64,000 nt of DNA from NCBI GenBank assembly GCA_913020445.1, contig CAJWAR010000003.1, forward strand, positions 62,001 through 126,000, read 5' to 3'. Under the pieces are notes generated by a model, which saw only the letters and a list, made by a program, of their open reading frames with translations, was not told where the DNA came from and made no database searches. The translations under genes and the position numbers were made by a program. This document shows positions 44,451 to 55,010 of this stretch, in pieces (the first letter of the stretch is position 1; each line of letters begins with the position of its first letter). The DNA comes from an uncultured Rhodospirillaceae bacterium. Lineage in GTDB: Bacteria; Pseudomonadota; Alphaproteobacteria; Rhodospirillales; UBA2165.

Positions 44451-47410
44451 GGCTCGCCAATCAGGTCCATGTACACTTGATAGGCAGCATCTGCCGTTTC
44501 CTTCATGTGAATTTTGAGGGCATCAATGTCAGAACAGCCTCCGGCATCAGCCAAGGCTTGGGCGAGCGCTGCCGGTACTTCATGCTCACGCTCGGGGCGG
44601 AAATAGCCTTCGATGGTAAGCCGCAACATTCCTTGCACCGTCTGCCACAGTTTCAATGCGTTAGCCAAGGTGTCGGCTTGATCTTTGTCCAACAAACTTT
44701 CACCGTGCAGATTTTGGATCGCTTGACCGGTATTGGCGGCCAATATATCCGGATATTGATGGGCATGTTGGAGTTGCAGGTATTGAACCGTGAACTCGAT
44801 ATCGACGAGGCCGCCCCGCATATATTTCACTTCCCAAATAAAGTCGGAATGATGTTCTTTATCGATACGTTGCCGCATTTCTTTGACATCTTTAAGCAGC
44901 GTTTCAGGATCGCGCGATTTGGTTAGCGTGTCACAAATTTCGTCTTTGACCTCTTTCGTCAGCAATGGTGTGCCACTCACCACGCGCGCCCGTGATAAAG
45001 CCATATGCTCCCAGGTCCAGGATTTCTCCCGATGATATTGCACAAAGGCTGAATAATGTGAGGCGATGGGCCCGGCATTGCCGGAAGGGCGCAAGCGCAT
45101 ATCAACTTCATAAAGCGTGCCTTCGGCAGTTGGCGCTGTGATGGCATTAATCAGACGTTGACTGAGCCGGGCGAAATATTGGCTTGGGTGTAACGGGCGC
45201 TCGCCATCAGATTGCACGACATCGTCATCGTGGCGATAAATAAATATCAAATCGAGGTCGGAAGACGGCGTCATTTCTCGACCGCCAACTTTTCCCAGTG
45301 CTAAGATCGTCCATTCTCTCCCCTCAACCCTGCCGTGGCTTTTTTCAAATTCCCTGCCTACGTGTTTGATCAAATGCTGAATTGAGATTTCGGCAATGTT
45401 GCTATAAGCGATACCGAACTCCTGCCAATTTGCGTGGTGCCGCAAAGCTTGGATGCCGATCTGCAACCTTTTGTCATTTGCCCACCGCCGCACGATATCA
45501 AGTGCATCTTCAATGTTTTCAGAGCGCTTTAGAGCGAGGCCGAGTTCTTCATCCATTCGATCGGCATCCGGCAGACGCTCGAAGAAGTCTTCCTCTAAGA
45601 CGCTGTCCAATACACCGGGATTACGGCCTAAATGTTCAGCCAGTCGTGGCGCACTGCCCATGACCTCGGCGACTAGATTAAGTAACGAAGGATGGGCGTG
45701 AAACATCGAAAACAGCTGAATGCCTGCAGGCAGGACAGATAAGAAGTCATCAAATTTTCTAAAGGCAATGTCGGGTTCCGGTGTTTCGCCAAAGGCTTTG
45801 AGTATGACCGGCACAAGTTCGGTTAAAATCTGCTGGGCGCGGGTGCTGCTGGTGGCGCGGTAGCGGCCATGATGCCAGACCCGCACCGTATCAGCGATGA
45901 TCTCCGGTTTGGCAAAACCAATTGATTTAATTGTATTTAGAGTTTCCGGATCATCGTCGACGCCGGTGAATATCAAATTACCTTTTATTTCATCGGTGCC
46001 ATCAAGGCGCGGTGCTTCTTCGAACAACTGGGCGTAATGCGCCTCTACGCGGTCTAAATGCGACAACAGTTCTTGACGGAATGGTTCGCCATTTTCATAG
46101 CCGAGAAATAAAGCGACATGTTCAATGCCGCCGGCATCGCTGGGCAAATCATGAGTTTGCTGATCATCAATCATCTGCAGTCGATGCTCGACCCGGCGCA
46201 GGAACCAGTATGATTTGATCAGCTCGTCCGCAGTAGTTTGAGAGATTTTTCCCGTTGCAGCCAAGCTCATCAACGACTCACATGTCGGAGCTGTACGCAA
46301 TTCGGGCAGGCGTCCACCCCAAATAAGTTGCTGGGTCTGGGCAAAAAACTCAACTTCCCGAATGCCGCCCCGGCCCAACTTAATATTATGGCCTTCAACA
46401 GCAATTTCGGCGCCACCACGATGGGCATTGATCTGCCGTTTGATCGAGTGGACATCCTGGATGGTGGCGAAGTCGAGATATTTACGCCAGATAAAGGGAT
46501 GAAGCCGGTCGAGGAAATCCTGCCCGGCTTTGATATCACCGGCAATCGGGCGCGCTTTGATCATCGCTGCGCGTTCCCAGTTCTGGCCGATACTTTCGTA
46601 ATAGGTCTCCGCTGCCAATACAGATATCGCCGGCGGCGTCGAGCCTGGATCTGGTCTGAGACGAAGATCGGTTCTAAAGACGTATCCATCGGCAGTTCGT
46701 TCGGATAGGATTTTGACCAGATCGCGCGCCAGCCGGATAAAGCCTTTGGCTAAATTCTCCGGTTCCTCCGTTTCAATAACTTCCGGATCGAAGAAAAGTA
46801 TCAGGTCAATATCGCTGGAATAATTTAGCTCATGGCCACCGAGTTTTCCCATCCCTAGCACGATCAGACCGGAACCGTCGCTCAGATCATTCTCATTTGG
46901 CAATTTGAGAAAATTCTTCGCCGCCATATTTTGCAGCAGAAAGTTAACTGCATATTGGACACCGAGATCACTAAAACGGCTCAGCGCCTGGGTAATCTCC
47001 GGGCCGGTCCACAGATCAGCAATATCCGCCGCAGCAATGGTGAGGGCGGCCTGTTTACGGTTGATGCGCAGGAACTGCATTACCGCAGCTTGATCCAATT
47101 TTTCAGGCTTTTTTGTAAGTTTTTGCTCAATTTTTTTGAAACTTGCCTCTGGACCCTCCATAATCAATTTAAGGAAGAAATTTGGATCGGTAACGGCGCA
47201 CTGGCTCAAAAAAGGGCTGTTGCCGAATAGGGCGTCTAAGAATGGGCGATATTCTCCATTGGACGTAATGGCTTTGATATTTGAAATGAACGCATCATCA
47301 CCGGTTTCTTCCGAAACTTCGATCAGACGGTCGATGCCTAGTTCTGCACGATCCTTAAAGGCAGGTTTTGGCAAATTGATCGCATTGGTTAAAAAAGTCA
47401 TTTGATGCAT
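44447..47410 (-). CDS. glnE: Bifunctional glutamine synthetase adenylyltransferase/deadenylase
   Basis: 987 residues, as expected for GlnE. It has two nucleotidyltransferase domains: the N-terminal deadenylase with GKLGGHELNYSSDIDLI (about residue 190) and the C-terminal adenylyltransferase with GKVGGREMTPSSDLDLIF (about residue 715). Each carries the Ser-Asp-x-Asp metal site. GlnD_UR_UTase-like linker helices follow each. It adds AMP to or removes it from glutamine synthetase in response to PII and glutamine, tuning ammonia assimilation. The start may be codon 1 or the Met at codon 4; neither has a clear ribosome binding site. Confidence 0.95.
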   Translation of the reverse strand: MHQMTFLTNAINLPKPAFKDRAELGIDRLIEVSEETGDDAFISNIKAITSNGEYRPFLDALFGNSPFLSQCAVTDPNFFLKLIMEGPEASFKKIEQKLTKKPEKLDQAAVMQFLRINRKQAALTIAAADIADLWTGPEITQALSRFSDLGVQYAVNFLLQNMAAKNFLKLPNENDLSDGSGLIVLGMGKLGGHELNYSSDIDLILFFDPEVIETEEPENLAKGFIRLARDLVKILSERTADGYVFRTDLRLRPDPGSTPPAISVLAAETYYESIGQNWERAAMIKARPIAGDIKAGQDFLDRLHPFIWRKYLDFATIQDVHSIKRQINAHRGGAEIAVEGHNIKLGRGGIREVEFFAQTQQLIWGGRLPELRTAPTCESLMSLAATGKISQTTADELIKSYWFLRRVEHRLQMIDDQQTHDLPSDAGGIEHVALFLGYENGEPFRQELLSHLDRVEAHYAQLFEEAPRLDGTDEIKGNLIFTGVDDDPETLNTIKSIGFAKPEIIADTVRVWHHGRYRATSSTRAQQILTELVPVILKAFGETPEPDIAFRKFDDFLSVLPAGIQLFSMFHAHPSLLNLVAEVMGSAPRLAEHLGRNPGVLDSVLEEDFFERLPDADRMDEELGLALKRSENIEDALDIVRRWANDKRLQIGIQALRHHANWQEFGIAYSNIAEISIQHLIKHVGREFEKSHGRVEGREWTILALGKVGGREMTPSSDLDLIFIYRHDDDVVQSDGERPLHPSQYFARLSQRLINAITAPTAEGTLYEVDMRLRPSGNAGPIASHYSAFVQYHREKSWTWEHMALSRARVVSGTPLLTKEVKDEICDTLTKSRDPETLLKDVKEMRQRIDKEHHSDFIWEVKYMRGGLVDIEFTVQYLQLQHAHQYPDILAANTGQAIQNLHGESLLDKDQADTLANALKLWQTVQGMLRLTIEGYFRPEREHEVPAALAQALADAGGCSDIDALKIHMKETADAAYQVYMDLIGEP

Positions 47411-47520
47411 TTCAAATTGCTGTCAGATATAGCAGACTGCGTTAAGAGGGAGAGGTGGTCAAGTTGTTGCAAAGAAAGACAGAAATTAACAACCTGCCGG
47501 CCACGAATGGAGTTAGATAA

Positions 47521-50500
47521 TTGATAAGGCGGACGTTCCGCAGCGTTGTCCAGCTGATTGGAATTTTGGGACTTGGTTTTGCCGTTTTCGTTGGCGTCCT
47601 GGTGTGGCGATTGACGACCGGCCCCATATCTCTTGCCTTTTTGACACCCTATTTTGAATCCGCACTGAAGACTGCGGAAAGTCAGGTCGATATCAAGCTT
47701 GAGGACACCATCCTAACTTGGGCCGGCTGGGACCAAAGCTTGGATATTCGCTTGCGGGGCGCCAGAGCGATTGGTCCGGATGGCAAAGTATTAGCGGAAA
47801 TCCCGGAACTTGCTGTTTCCTTAAGTGGCTCTGCATTGATGAAGGGTGAACTGGCCCCACGCAGCTTAACTATTTTTGGACCGAGCTTGAATATTATCCG
47901 CACCGAGGCTGGTAAATTGGAGCTTGGGCTAGCAAATTTGGCCGCAGCAAATGGCGCCGGCAGGCGAGATATATCCCAGCAGATTATCGGCGAATTGCTT
48001 TCGCCACCCGATAAAAAACGTCCGCTCGGATATCTCCGCCGGATCAATATCATTGGCGGTAATGTCACCGTTGATGACCACCAGCTCGCCGTTAAATGGC
48101 TGGCGCCGGAAACCGATATCGCTTTGGTGCGGGAAGGTGAAAAAGTTTCGCTATCGGCTGAATTGGCGTTAACGGCAGGGGGGACCGATACCAACAACAC
48201 GGCAGCGATTACCCTGATGGGTGATTATGATCTGCAAAAGAAAGAGGCAAAAATAACTTTAGGTTTTGCTGATCTAAATCCGCTTGTTTTTGCCCCATTG
48301 ACAGAAAAACTAAAATTATTGAAAAGTTTCGATCTGCCAATGAGTGGCACGATAGATACCGTGGTGTTGACCGATGGTGAGGTTCGTAAATTTGAATTTA
48401 ATCTGACCAGTTCAAAGGGCCGGATTGCCTCAAATGATCCGGTTGATATTGATCTTGCTGTTCAATCTTCGAAAATACGTGGCGACTTTGATCAGACGAC
48501 CGGGCGGCTCAATATTCAAGAATTGGTTATGGATCTTGGTCCGGATGGCAAATTAAAGTTACCGGCGCCCATTAATCATGAATGGCCGCTGCAGAAAATA
48601 TCTCTTGCCGGCACCTATGATTCTGAATTTGACCGGCTTGAAGTGGAAAAAATCCGACTCGATTCCGATGGCCCCACCTTGGAAGCATCCGCCACGGTGC
48701 AGGAAATTGGTGGCGATATTTCTTTTGAACTGGGAGGTGAGGCCAGAAACCTTAAAATTGATCAAGCGCAGGAACTTTGGCCCCAAGGCTGGGGAGGTAT
48801 CGTACGGGACTGGATTATCAAGAATTTGTCCGATGGTATCGCGCCGGTTGCTCATGCCCGGGTAACTGGTCGTTACAATAAGAAAACGGGAGTGGAAATT
48901 ATCTCGCTCCTGGGTGACATGGATATTCGCAATCTCACAGCCGATTATTTCGCACCAATGCCGAAAGCGACGAAGGGGTCCGGGCGGGCTAAATTCGATC
49001 GCAAACGGTTTGAATTGGAAATCACTCACGGGGAATCTGGTGATCTAAAACTTAGAAATGGGCACATCGTTTTCACCGGCCTCGATCAGGTTGATCAGTT
49101 CTTCGATGCCAAATTAGAGATCGATGGCCCGCTGGGTTCAATTCTAAAAACCATCGACAGTAAACCGTTGGAGTTTGCCAAAACTATTGGCTTTCCATCG
49201 ACCGATGCAAAGGGTGATGTTTCCACCCGGCTGGCTTTAAATTTCCTGATCGAACGGAAAATGACGGCTGAAACCGTCACAGCGTCCGCCAATGCGATCC
49301 TTAAAAATGTCGCTGTGCCGAAAATTGCCTTCGATCTAGATTTAGCAAAAGCGAATTTGGTATTAATTGCTAACAACAAGGGGATGACGGTCAAGGGTGA
49401 TGGACTGCTCGGCGGGGTAAAAACGAACATTAAATGGACCGAGAATTTTGCTGATCAAAGTAAATTCCGCCGCCGCTATGAGCTTAAAGCGAAACTCAAT
49501 GACCATGCTTGGCGGGAGCAACTTAAACTTAATTTTGCGCCGTTCACGCCCCAGTTTATGACGGGCAATGTGGGAACGGATTTTACCGCCTCTTTCAAGA
49601 CCGACGAGACGGGCGATATCAAAGCCAAACTCGATCTTAAAGATGTAGCAATGGCTTTGCCTAAATTGGGTTGGCAAAAATCCGCTAAAGTGGCGGCCAC
49701 GGCGGTGATAGATGCAGAGTTCACCAAGGATGGATTTACCTCGATTCCCAAAGTAACGCTTAATGGCGGCGGCATGGATTTGTCGGCGGATATTTCTTTT
49801 GGTAAATCTGGAAAATTGGCCAAAGTATCAATTGATCGCCTGCAATTTGGCCAATCCGATATCCGTGCCATTATCGCACCTCACAATGCGCAGAAAGTTG
49901 CCGGAAATGGAGCGGGCTGGGATATTGATATCAGCGGAAAGCAGCTTGATTTGCGCTCTTGGATTGCCAGTGAAGAGGAAAGTGGAGTTGCTGAGAAAAG
50001 TGACCCGCTTACTTTGTCACTTAATGTCGATTCGGTGCAGCTCTATCCCGGTAAATTTCTTGAACGTGTAACCGGCGCCATGGCTTTTGACGGCTGGGTG
50101 TGGCAGCGAGCACAACTCACCAGCGGACTTGGCGGCACTAAGAATTTTGTTATCAATCTTACTTCGAAAGACGGCAAGAGGAATCTTCGGGTAACCTCCA
50201 ATGATGCCGGTGCGGCGCTGCAGACTTTTGACTATTACGATAATTTGATTGGTGGGCGGTTAACATTGACCGGTGAATATGTCGGCATGCTACCGGAAAG
50301 CAAATTTACCGGGCGCGCAACGATTGATAGTTTTCGCGTGATTAAAGCTCCAGTATTGGCACAATTGTTAAACGTTGCCTCGGTCACGGGAATTCTCGAA
50401 AATCTAGGTGGGTTGGGCTTGGCTTTTAATAAACTGGAGGCGCCGTTTGAGAGCCAAAACGATGTTATTAAAATCAATAATGCTTCGGTGACCGGCTTGT

Positions 50501-50799
50501 CTTTGGGGCTAACGGCGTCTGGAACCTTAAACACAGCCGTTGAGACGGTTGATATCAAGGGCACCATTGTGCCGGCTTATGCCATCAATAATGCCCTGAC
50601 GAATATTCCGATAATCGGCATGCTATTCTCCGGCGGTGAGAAAGATAGCGGCGTGTTTGCCGCTACCTACTCCATGACCGGTGATGTTAAGAAACCGGAA
50701 ATTTCGACCAATCCATTGTCAGTACTGGCACCCGGAATATTACGCAAACTTTTCGGTATTTTTGAGGGGGCGCCTAAAAAAGCATCGTCCAGTAAATAA
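47521..50799 (+). CDS. Large AsmA/YhdP-like envelope protein (DUF3971)
   Basis: 1092 residues starting at TTG, with GGAG about ten bases upstream. One N-terminal membrane anchor (about 8-30) is followed by a very long, mostly beta-structured region of repeated short strands, then a C-terminal AsmA_2-like part (INNASVTGLSLGLTASGTLN, AYAINNALTNIPIIGMLFSGGE). This matches the YhdP/DUF3971 group, in which long beta-groove proteins span the periplasm. By analogy with YhdP, TamB and AsmA it may move phospholipid to the outer membrane; this is family inference. It is divergent from glnE and converges on tyrS with an eight-base gap. Confidence 0.85.
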   Translation: MIRRTFRSVVQLIGILGLGFAVFVGVLVWRLTTGPISLAFLTPYFESALKTAESQVDIKLEDTILTWAGWDQSLDIRLRGARAIGPDGKVLAEIPELAVSLSGSALMKGELAPRSLTIFGPSLNIIRTEAGKLELGLANLAAANGAGRRDISQQIIGELLSPPDKKRPLGYLRRINIIGGNVTVDDHQLAVKWLAPETDIALVREGEKVSLSAELALTAGGTDTNNTAAITLMGDYDLQKKEAKITLGFADLNPLVFAPLTEKLKLLKSFDLPMSGTIDTVVLTDGEVRKFEFNLTSSKGRIASNDPVDIDLAVQSSKIRGDFDQTTGRLNIQELVMDLGPDGKLKLPAPINHEWPLQKISLAGTYDSEFDRLEVEKIRLDSDGPTLEASATVQEIGGDISFELGGEARNLKIDQAQELWPQGWGGIVRDWIIKNLSDGIAPVAHARVTGRYNKKTGVEIISLLGDMDIRNLTADYFAPMPKATKGSGRAKFDRKRFELEITHGESGDLKLRNGHIVFTGLDQVDQFFDAKLEIDGPLGSILKTIDSKPLEFAKTIGFPSTDAKGDVSTRLALNFLIERKMTAETVTASANAILKNVAVPKIAFDLDLAKANLVLIANNKGMTVKGDGLLGGVKTNIKWTENFADQSKFRRRYELKAKLNDHAWREQLKLNFAPFTPQFMTGNVGTDFTASFKTDETGDIKAKLDLKDVAMALPKLGWQKSAKVAATAVIDAEFTKDGFTSIPKVTLNGGGMDLSADISFGKSGKLAKVSIDRLQFGQSDIRAIIAPHNAQKVAGNGAGWDIDISGKQLDLRSWIASEEESGVAEKSDPLTLSLNVDSVQLYPGKFLERVTGAMAFDGWVWQRAQLTSGLGGTKNFVINLTSKDGKRNLRVTSNDAGAALQTFDYYDNLIGGRLTLTGEYVGMLPESKFTGRATIDSFRVIKAPVLAQLLNVASVTGILENLGGLGLAFNKLEAPFESQNDVIKINNASVTGLSLGLTASGTLNTAVETVDIKGTIVPAYAINNALTNIPIIGMLFSGGEKDSGVFAATYSMTGDVKKPEISTNPLSVLAPGILRKLFGIFEGAPKKASSSK

Positions 50800-50807
50800 C
50801 CCTAATT

Positions 50808-52064
50808 CTATTCAGCGGCGCGGATCAGGATGTGGCGCTTTTTCCCGGCCGATAATTTTATCACCCCATCCGCATTAATATCAGCGAACGTTATCATCTG
50901 AGTTTCATCGGCAATAACAGTATCGTTTAATTTGGCACCATTGCCTTTGATAAGGCGGCGCGCTTCACCATTCGAGTTGGCGAGACCGGCTTGGCGAAAT
51001 AAATCAAAGGCCGCAATACCTGCTTCAAGATCGCTTTTGGCAAGCTCGACTGTGGGTAGGTCGGCACTAATGCCGGAACCTTCGAAGGTATCTTCTGCTG
51101 TTTTTGCGGCCAACTCAGCGGCATCTTCACCGTGGCAAAGTTTGGTCACTTCACCGGCGAGAATTTTCTTGGCTTCATTGATCTCAGCATCCTTGAGATT
51201 TTCGAGGCGGGCAATTTCATCAAGTGGCAGCTCGGTAAACAAGCGCATGAAACGACCGACATCGGCATCTTCCGTGTTGCGCCAATACTGCCAAAAGTCA
51301 TAAGCCGAGAATTGTTCTTGATCGAGCCATATCGCACCCGCTGCGGTTTTGCCCATCTTGGCCCCGGATGACGTGGTCATTAAGGGTGTCGTCAGCCCGA
51401 ACAGCTGCGTGCTATCGGCGCGGCGTCCCAACTCAACACCATTGACAATATTGCCCCATTGATCGGAACCGCCCATCTGCATCAAGCAATCGTTGCGCCG
51501 CGATAGTTCAAGAAAATCGTAGGCCTGGAGGATCATGTAATTGAATTCGAGGAAGGTCAGGGGCTGCTCACGCTCCAGGCGCAGTTTCACACTATCGAAT
51601 GTGAGCATTCGATTGATGGTAAAATGCGGGCCATAGGAGCGCAGAAAATCGATATATTCGAGCTTATCCAACCAATCTGCATTATTGACCATAATAGCGT
51701 CGGTGGGACCATCGCCAAAAGTCAGGTATTTGGCGAAGATCGACTTGATGCCCGCCATATTTTCATTAATTTTTTCAACCGTCAAAAGTTGGCGGCTCTC
51801 ATCTTTACCGGACGGGTCACCGACCTTGGTGGTGCCACCGCCCATCAGCACAATCGGTTTGTGGCCGGTTTTTTGCAGCCAGCGCAACAGCATAACCGGC
51901 AACAGTGAGCCGACGTGGAGGCTGGGGGCCGTGCAATCGAAGCCGATATAAGCCGGAATAATATCCGCCAAAGCCTTTGCATCCAGCGCTTCAATGTCGG
52001 TGCATTGATGCATGAAGCCCCGCTCAGTAATGGCATTCAAAAAATCTGATTTATAGGTCGTCAT
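50808..52064 (-). CDS. tyrS: Tyrosyl-tRNA synthetase
   Basis: 418 residues, the bacterial TyrRS length. The class I signatures are HVGSLLPVM (HIGH variant, about residue 50) and KMGKT (KMSKS variant, about residue 235), with the tyrosine pocket in YMILQAYDF and [10 protein letters not shown]-terminal S4 RNA-binding domain (about 350-415: [16 protein letters not shown]) completes the protein. It charges tRNA-Tyr. It is divergent from anmK across 139 bases, an arrangement often seen in alphaproteobacteria. Confidence 0.96.
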   Translation of the reverse strand: MTTYKSDFLNAITERGFMHQCTDIEALDAKALADIIPAYIGFDCTAPSLHVGSLLPVMLLRWLQKTGHKPIVLMGGGTTKVGDPSGKDESRQLLTVEKINENMAGIKSIFAKYLTFGDGPTDAIMVNNADWLDKLEYIDFLRSYGPHFTINRMLTFDSVKLRLEREQPLTFLEFNYMILQAYDFLELSRRNDCLMQMGGSDQWGNIVNGVELGRRADSTQLFGLTTPLMTTSSGAKMGKTAAGAIWLDQEQFSAYDFWQYWRNTEDADVGRFMRLFTELPLDEIARLENLKDAEINEAKKILAGEVTKLCHGEDAAELAAKTAEDTFEGSGISADLPTVELAKSDLEAGIAAFDLFRQAGLANSNGEARRLIKGNGAKLNDTVIADETQMITFADINADGVIKLSAGKKRHILIRAAE

Positions 52065-52203
52065 GGTCCAATATGGCTCAATAGTATTTTAAGGGTTGTA
52101 TGAGTATGTTGCCTCATATTTGGGTGGTCGTTTAGCATAATCATCCTGTAGGCACAACGAAACCCGTGATAAATCTATACAATATGTCAAATTTCTTTAG
52201 GCC

Positions 52204-53280
52204 ATGACTGACGCAAAAATATACACCGCCCTCGGGTTGATGAGTGGAACATCATTGGATGGCATTGACGCTGCCGTCATCCAAGCCGATGGCAAATCCA
52301 TTCATTCCCTCGGACCCTTTGAGGCACAGGCTTACGATCCGGATTTCCGCGGGCGTTTGCGGGCGGCATTGGGGAGTAAAGAGGTTCCAACTGAGCTCGA
52401 ACATGACCTCACGCAATTGCATGCTCAGCTCATTCAGGACCTTTTAAAAAATCATAATCTGGCGAGCGCGGAAATTGATGTTATTGGATTTCATGGCCAG
52501 ACTATCCTGCACGAACCGGAGAATCAGTTTACCCTGCAAATAGGAAACGGTTTATTGCTGGCTGAACTGACAGGCCGTCCGGTCGTTAATAACTTTCGGG
52601 CCGCCGATGTCGCGGCCGGTGGTGAAGGGGCACCCTTAGCGCCGGTTTATCATCAAGCGCTTGCCGCCAATTTCGATCATCCGGTGGCAATTGTGAATAT
52701 CGGCGGCGTCGCGAATGTCAGTTTTATCAATACTGACGACCTGCTTGCCTTTGATACCGGACCGGGAAACGCGCTGATCGACGACCTTGTGCTAACTCGA
52801 ACCGGTAAAAGGTTTGATCAAGATGGCCGTTTGGCTGCCGAAGGGCGGACCGATAAAGCTATCCTCGCGGATTTTCTCAGCCATGGTTTCTTTGATCAAC
52901 CGCCACCTAAATCGCTTGACCGTAACGCTTTCGACATTTCAGCGCTTGAGAAACTTTCGCTGGAAGATGCAGCGGCGACATTGGTCGCCTTTACTGCCGA
53001 AGCAATCGCCCGCTCCACGGTTTATTTCCCGGAAACGGTGGGCCAATGGCTGGTGACCGGCGGCGGGCGTCATAATCCAACGATCATGAAAGAACTGTCT
53101 GAACGTCTCGGGAAAACTGCCGAGCCGGTGGAAAGCGTTGGCTGGAATGGCGATGCCATAGAGGCGCAAGCGTTTGCCTTTATGGCGGTACGCTCACTGC
53201 TTGATCTGCCTTTGAGTTTTCCGGCGACAACCGGCGTGGACGAGCCAATGGCGGGCGGTGAATTGCATCAGCCGAAATAA
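52204..53280 (+). CDS. anmK: Anhydro-N-acetylmuramic acid kinase
   Basis: 358 residues. The ATP-binding N-terminus GLMSGTSLDGIDAAVI is diagnostic, followed by DVIGFHGQTILHEP, NFRAADVAAGGEGAPLAP and the phosphate-binding FDTGPGNALIDD. The C-terminal GGGRHNPTIMKEL closes the actin-like fold. It hydrolyses and phosphorylates 1,6-anhydro-MurNAc to MurNAc-6-phosphate in peptidoglycan recycling. It ends six bases from the convergent hydrolase gene. Confidence 0.95.
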   Translation: MTDAKIYTALGLMSGTSLDGIDAAVIQADGKSIHSLGPFEAQAYDPDFRGRLRAALGSKEVPTELEHDLTQLHAQLIQDLLKNHNLASAEIDVIGFHGQTILHEPENQFTLQIGNGLLLAELTGRPVVNNFRAADVAAGGEGAPLAPVYHQALAANFDHPVAIVNIGGVANVSFINTDDLLAFDTGPGNALIDDLVLTRTGKRFDQDGRLAAEGRTDKAILADFLSHGFFDQPPPKSLDRNAFDISALEKLSLEDAAATLVAFTAEAIARSTVYFPETVGQWLVTGGGRHNPTIMKELSERLGKTAEPVESVGWNGDAIEAQAFAFMAVRSLLDLPLSFPATTGVDEPMAGGELHQPK

Positions 53281-53286
53281 GGGCCG

Positions 53287-53973
53287 CTATTTTTTCTTTT
53301 TAGCTTTGGGCGTCTTTTCTGTTTCGCCTTTATCCGGCGCCAATGATTCGTCGAGATAGCGGCAAATTTCCTTGTTCAGATTATCTATCCGATCTTTGTA
53401 AAAATGATCGGCCCCTTTGATTGGGGTGAAATCAATTTCGATATTCTTTTGAGCATCAAGCTTCTGGGCCAGTTTTTGTACAGATTCCATTGGAATAGAA
53501 TCATCTGCATCGCCGTGGGTGATAAGACCGGAAGACGGGCAGGGCGCCAGGAAGGAGAAATCCTCGGTATTAGCCGGAGGAGAAATGGAGACGAAGCCTT
53601 CAATCTCCGGGCGGCGCATCATCAACTGCATCGAAATCAACGCGCCAAAGGAATAGCCGCCAATCCAGCAATAAGGGCTGTTCTTGTTAAATTGCTGCAT
53701 CCAGTCAAAAGCATAGGCCGCATCGCTTAATTCACCAATGCCACTGTCAAATACGCCTTGCGAGCGACCGACACCGCGGAAATTGAACCGTAGTACGGAA
53801 AAATTACGCTCCACGAAGGCATTGTACATCATATAAACAATCCGATTGTTCATGTTGCCGCCGTGCAGCGGGTGAGGATGAAGAACAATAGCAATGGGAG
53901 CGTCGGGTTTCTTGCTTTGATGATACCGGCCTTCTAGCCGTCCATCAGGTCCATTAAAAATTACTTCCGGCAT
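53287..53973 (-). CDS. Alpha/beta hydrolase, dienelactone-hydrolase-like
   Basis: 228 residues. The fold is indicated by VLHPHPLHGGNMNN (oxyanion region), LRFNFRGVGRSQG, the nucleophile elbow GYSFGALIS and the acid and His of the triad in THGDADDSI and GADHFYKD. No signal peptide is seen. This HPHPLHGG type is widespread in proteobacteria and usually annotated only as hydrolase. The C-terminal 20 residues are Lys-rich (TPKAKKKK), perhaps a charged tail. Substrate unknown. It lies upstream of, and divergent from, the cysE promoter. Confidence 0.85.
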   Translation of the reverse strand: MPEVIFNGPDGRLEGRYHQSKKPDAPIAIVLHPHPLHGGNMNNRIVYMMYNAFVERNFSVLRFNFRGVGRSQGVFDSGIGELSDAAYAFDWMQQFNKNSPYCWIGGYSFGALISMQLMMRRPEIEGFVSISPPANTEDFSFLAPCPSSGLITHGDADDSIPMESVQKLAQKLDAQKNIEIDFTPIKGADHFYKDRIDNLNKEICRYLDESLAPDKGETEKTPKAKKKK

Positions 53974-54070
53974 GATTTTGCTGGTTTTACCTATCTTTGG
54001 CTGGGTTGTTGATGGATAATAGAGTATTTTAGTATGGTATTTTTCATTTTATTCATAAATTTTTACCACA

Positions 54071-54103
54071 ATACTTGACTAAAATGGTCGGGATACCTAT
54101 ATT
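54071..54103 (+). promoter_or_regulatory. Sigma-70-type promoter overlapping an IscR type 1-like operator
   Basis: TTGACT at 54075-54080 and TATATT at 54098-54103 are separated by 17 bases, a good sigma-70 promoter pointing at cysE. Overlapping it, the 25 bases at 54071-54095 have 21 positions agreeing with the Escherichia coli type 1 IscR consensus ATASYYGACTRWWWYAGTCRRSTAT as I remember it; mismatches are position 16 and the last three. Binding of [2Fe-2S]-IscR here would repress the cysE - iscR - suf run when clusters are plentiful. The predicted leader is about 90 bases and includes a small AAAAAAC / GTTTTTT hairpin at 54132-54150. Confidence 0.75.
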
Positions 54104-54201
54104 CACTTTATACAATTGCGGGTTCGACGTCAAAAAACTGTTCGTTTTTTATGGTTTTTTCGCGGAAGGGCCTTTTTTAATACACTACGGATTTATTTAC
54201 A

Positions 54202-54954
54202 ATGACACATATTTTTTTCGAACGTCTCAAGGAAGATATAAATTCTTTCATGACCCGTGATCCGGCGGCACGATCTAAAATTGAGGTCGTTTTTTGCTAC
54301 CCGGGTTATCACGCGATCCTATTTTATCGGTTTTCAAATGCCGCTTGGCGGCGCAAGTGGTTTCTGACCGGCCGCTGGATTTCTCATCTCGGTCGTTTTT
54401 TGACCGGTATTGAAATTCATCCAGGCGCGACCATCGGCCGACGTTTTTTTATCGATCACGGCATGGGCGTCGTCATCGGTGAAACCTCGGAAGTCGGTGA
54501 TGACGTCACGCTTTATCAAGGCGTCACGCTTGGCGGCACTTCGTTGGAAAAAGGTAAACGCCACCCGACACTGGGTAATGGCGTTATTGTTGGTTCCGGG
54601 GCGCAAATATTAGGGCCTCTCAATGTTGGCGAAGCGGCTCGAGTTGGCGCCAATGCGGTGGTTCTTCAAGATGTGCCGAAAGGGGCAACCATGGTCGGCA
54701 TTCCTGCCAAAATCGTAATGGGTAGAGACAAGACGCTTGAAGACGAATTTTGCGCCTACGGCACGCCAACCGAGGACCTTCCCGATCCAGTTGCCCGCAG
54801 TTTTGAAAGTTTGCGCAATCAATTGACCACGTTGAGCGAACGCGTCGTTCAACTGGAACAAGAACTTGATGATAAAAAGGATGAACTCGGGGATCAGGAT
54901 ACTGATACCGATGATCAATCTCAGCAAAAGTCAAAAGCCTCTTCAGGCAATTAG
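54202..54954 (+). CDS. cysE: Serine O-acetyltransferase
   Basis: 250 residues. The N-terminal helical domain (about 1-65) precedes a left-handed beta-helix of hexapeptide repeats with the active-site His in [13 protein letters not shown] and the coenzyme A-binding loop [16 protein letters not shown]. It makes O-acetylserine from serine and acetyl-CoA, the committed step of cysteine synthesis. An acidic, coiled-coil-like tail (about 205-250) is longer than in Escherichia coli CysE, where the C-terminal residues mediate feedback inhibition and contact with CysK. It appears to be the first gene of the iron-sulfur operon, so cysteine supply and cluster assembly may be coregulated. Confidence 0.93.
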   Translation: MTHIFFERLKEDINSFMTRDPAARSKIEVVFCYPGYHAILFYRFSNAAWRRKWFLTGRWISHLGRFLTGIEIHPGATIGRRFFIDHGMGVVIGETSEVGDDVTLYQGVTLGGTSLEKGKRHPTLGNGVIVGSGAQILGPLNVGEAARVGANAVVLQDVPKGATMVGIPAKIVMGRDKTLEDEFCAYGTPTEDLPDPVARSFESLRNQLTTLSERVVQLEQELDDKKDELGDQDTDTDDQSQQKSKASSGN

Positions 54955-55010
54955 ACTAAATTAGCAATATCAAAATTAATCAGTGGAACAAATAAAGCAG
55001 GAGAAAAACC

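Noticed and set aside
54075-54260. 61-codon frame over the cysE leader
   Set aside because: Its TTG is the -35 box itself and it runs into cysE out of frame; no ribosome binding site.
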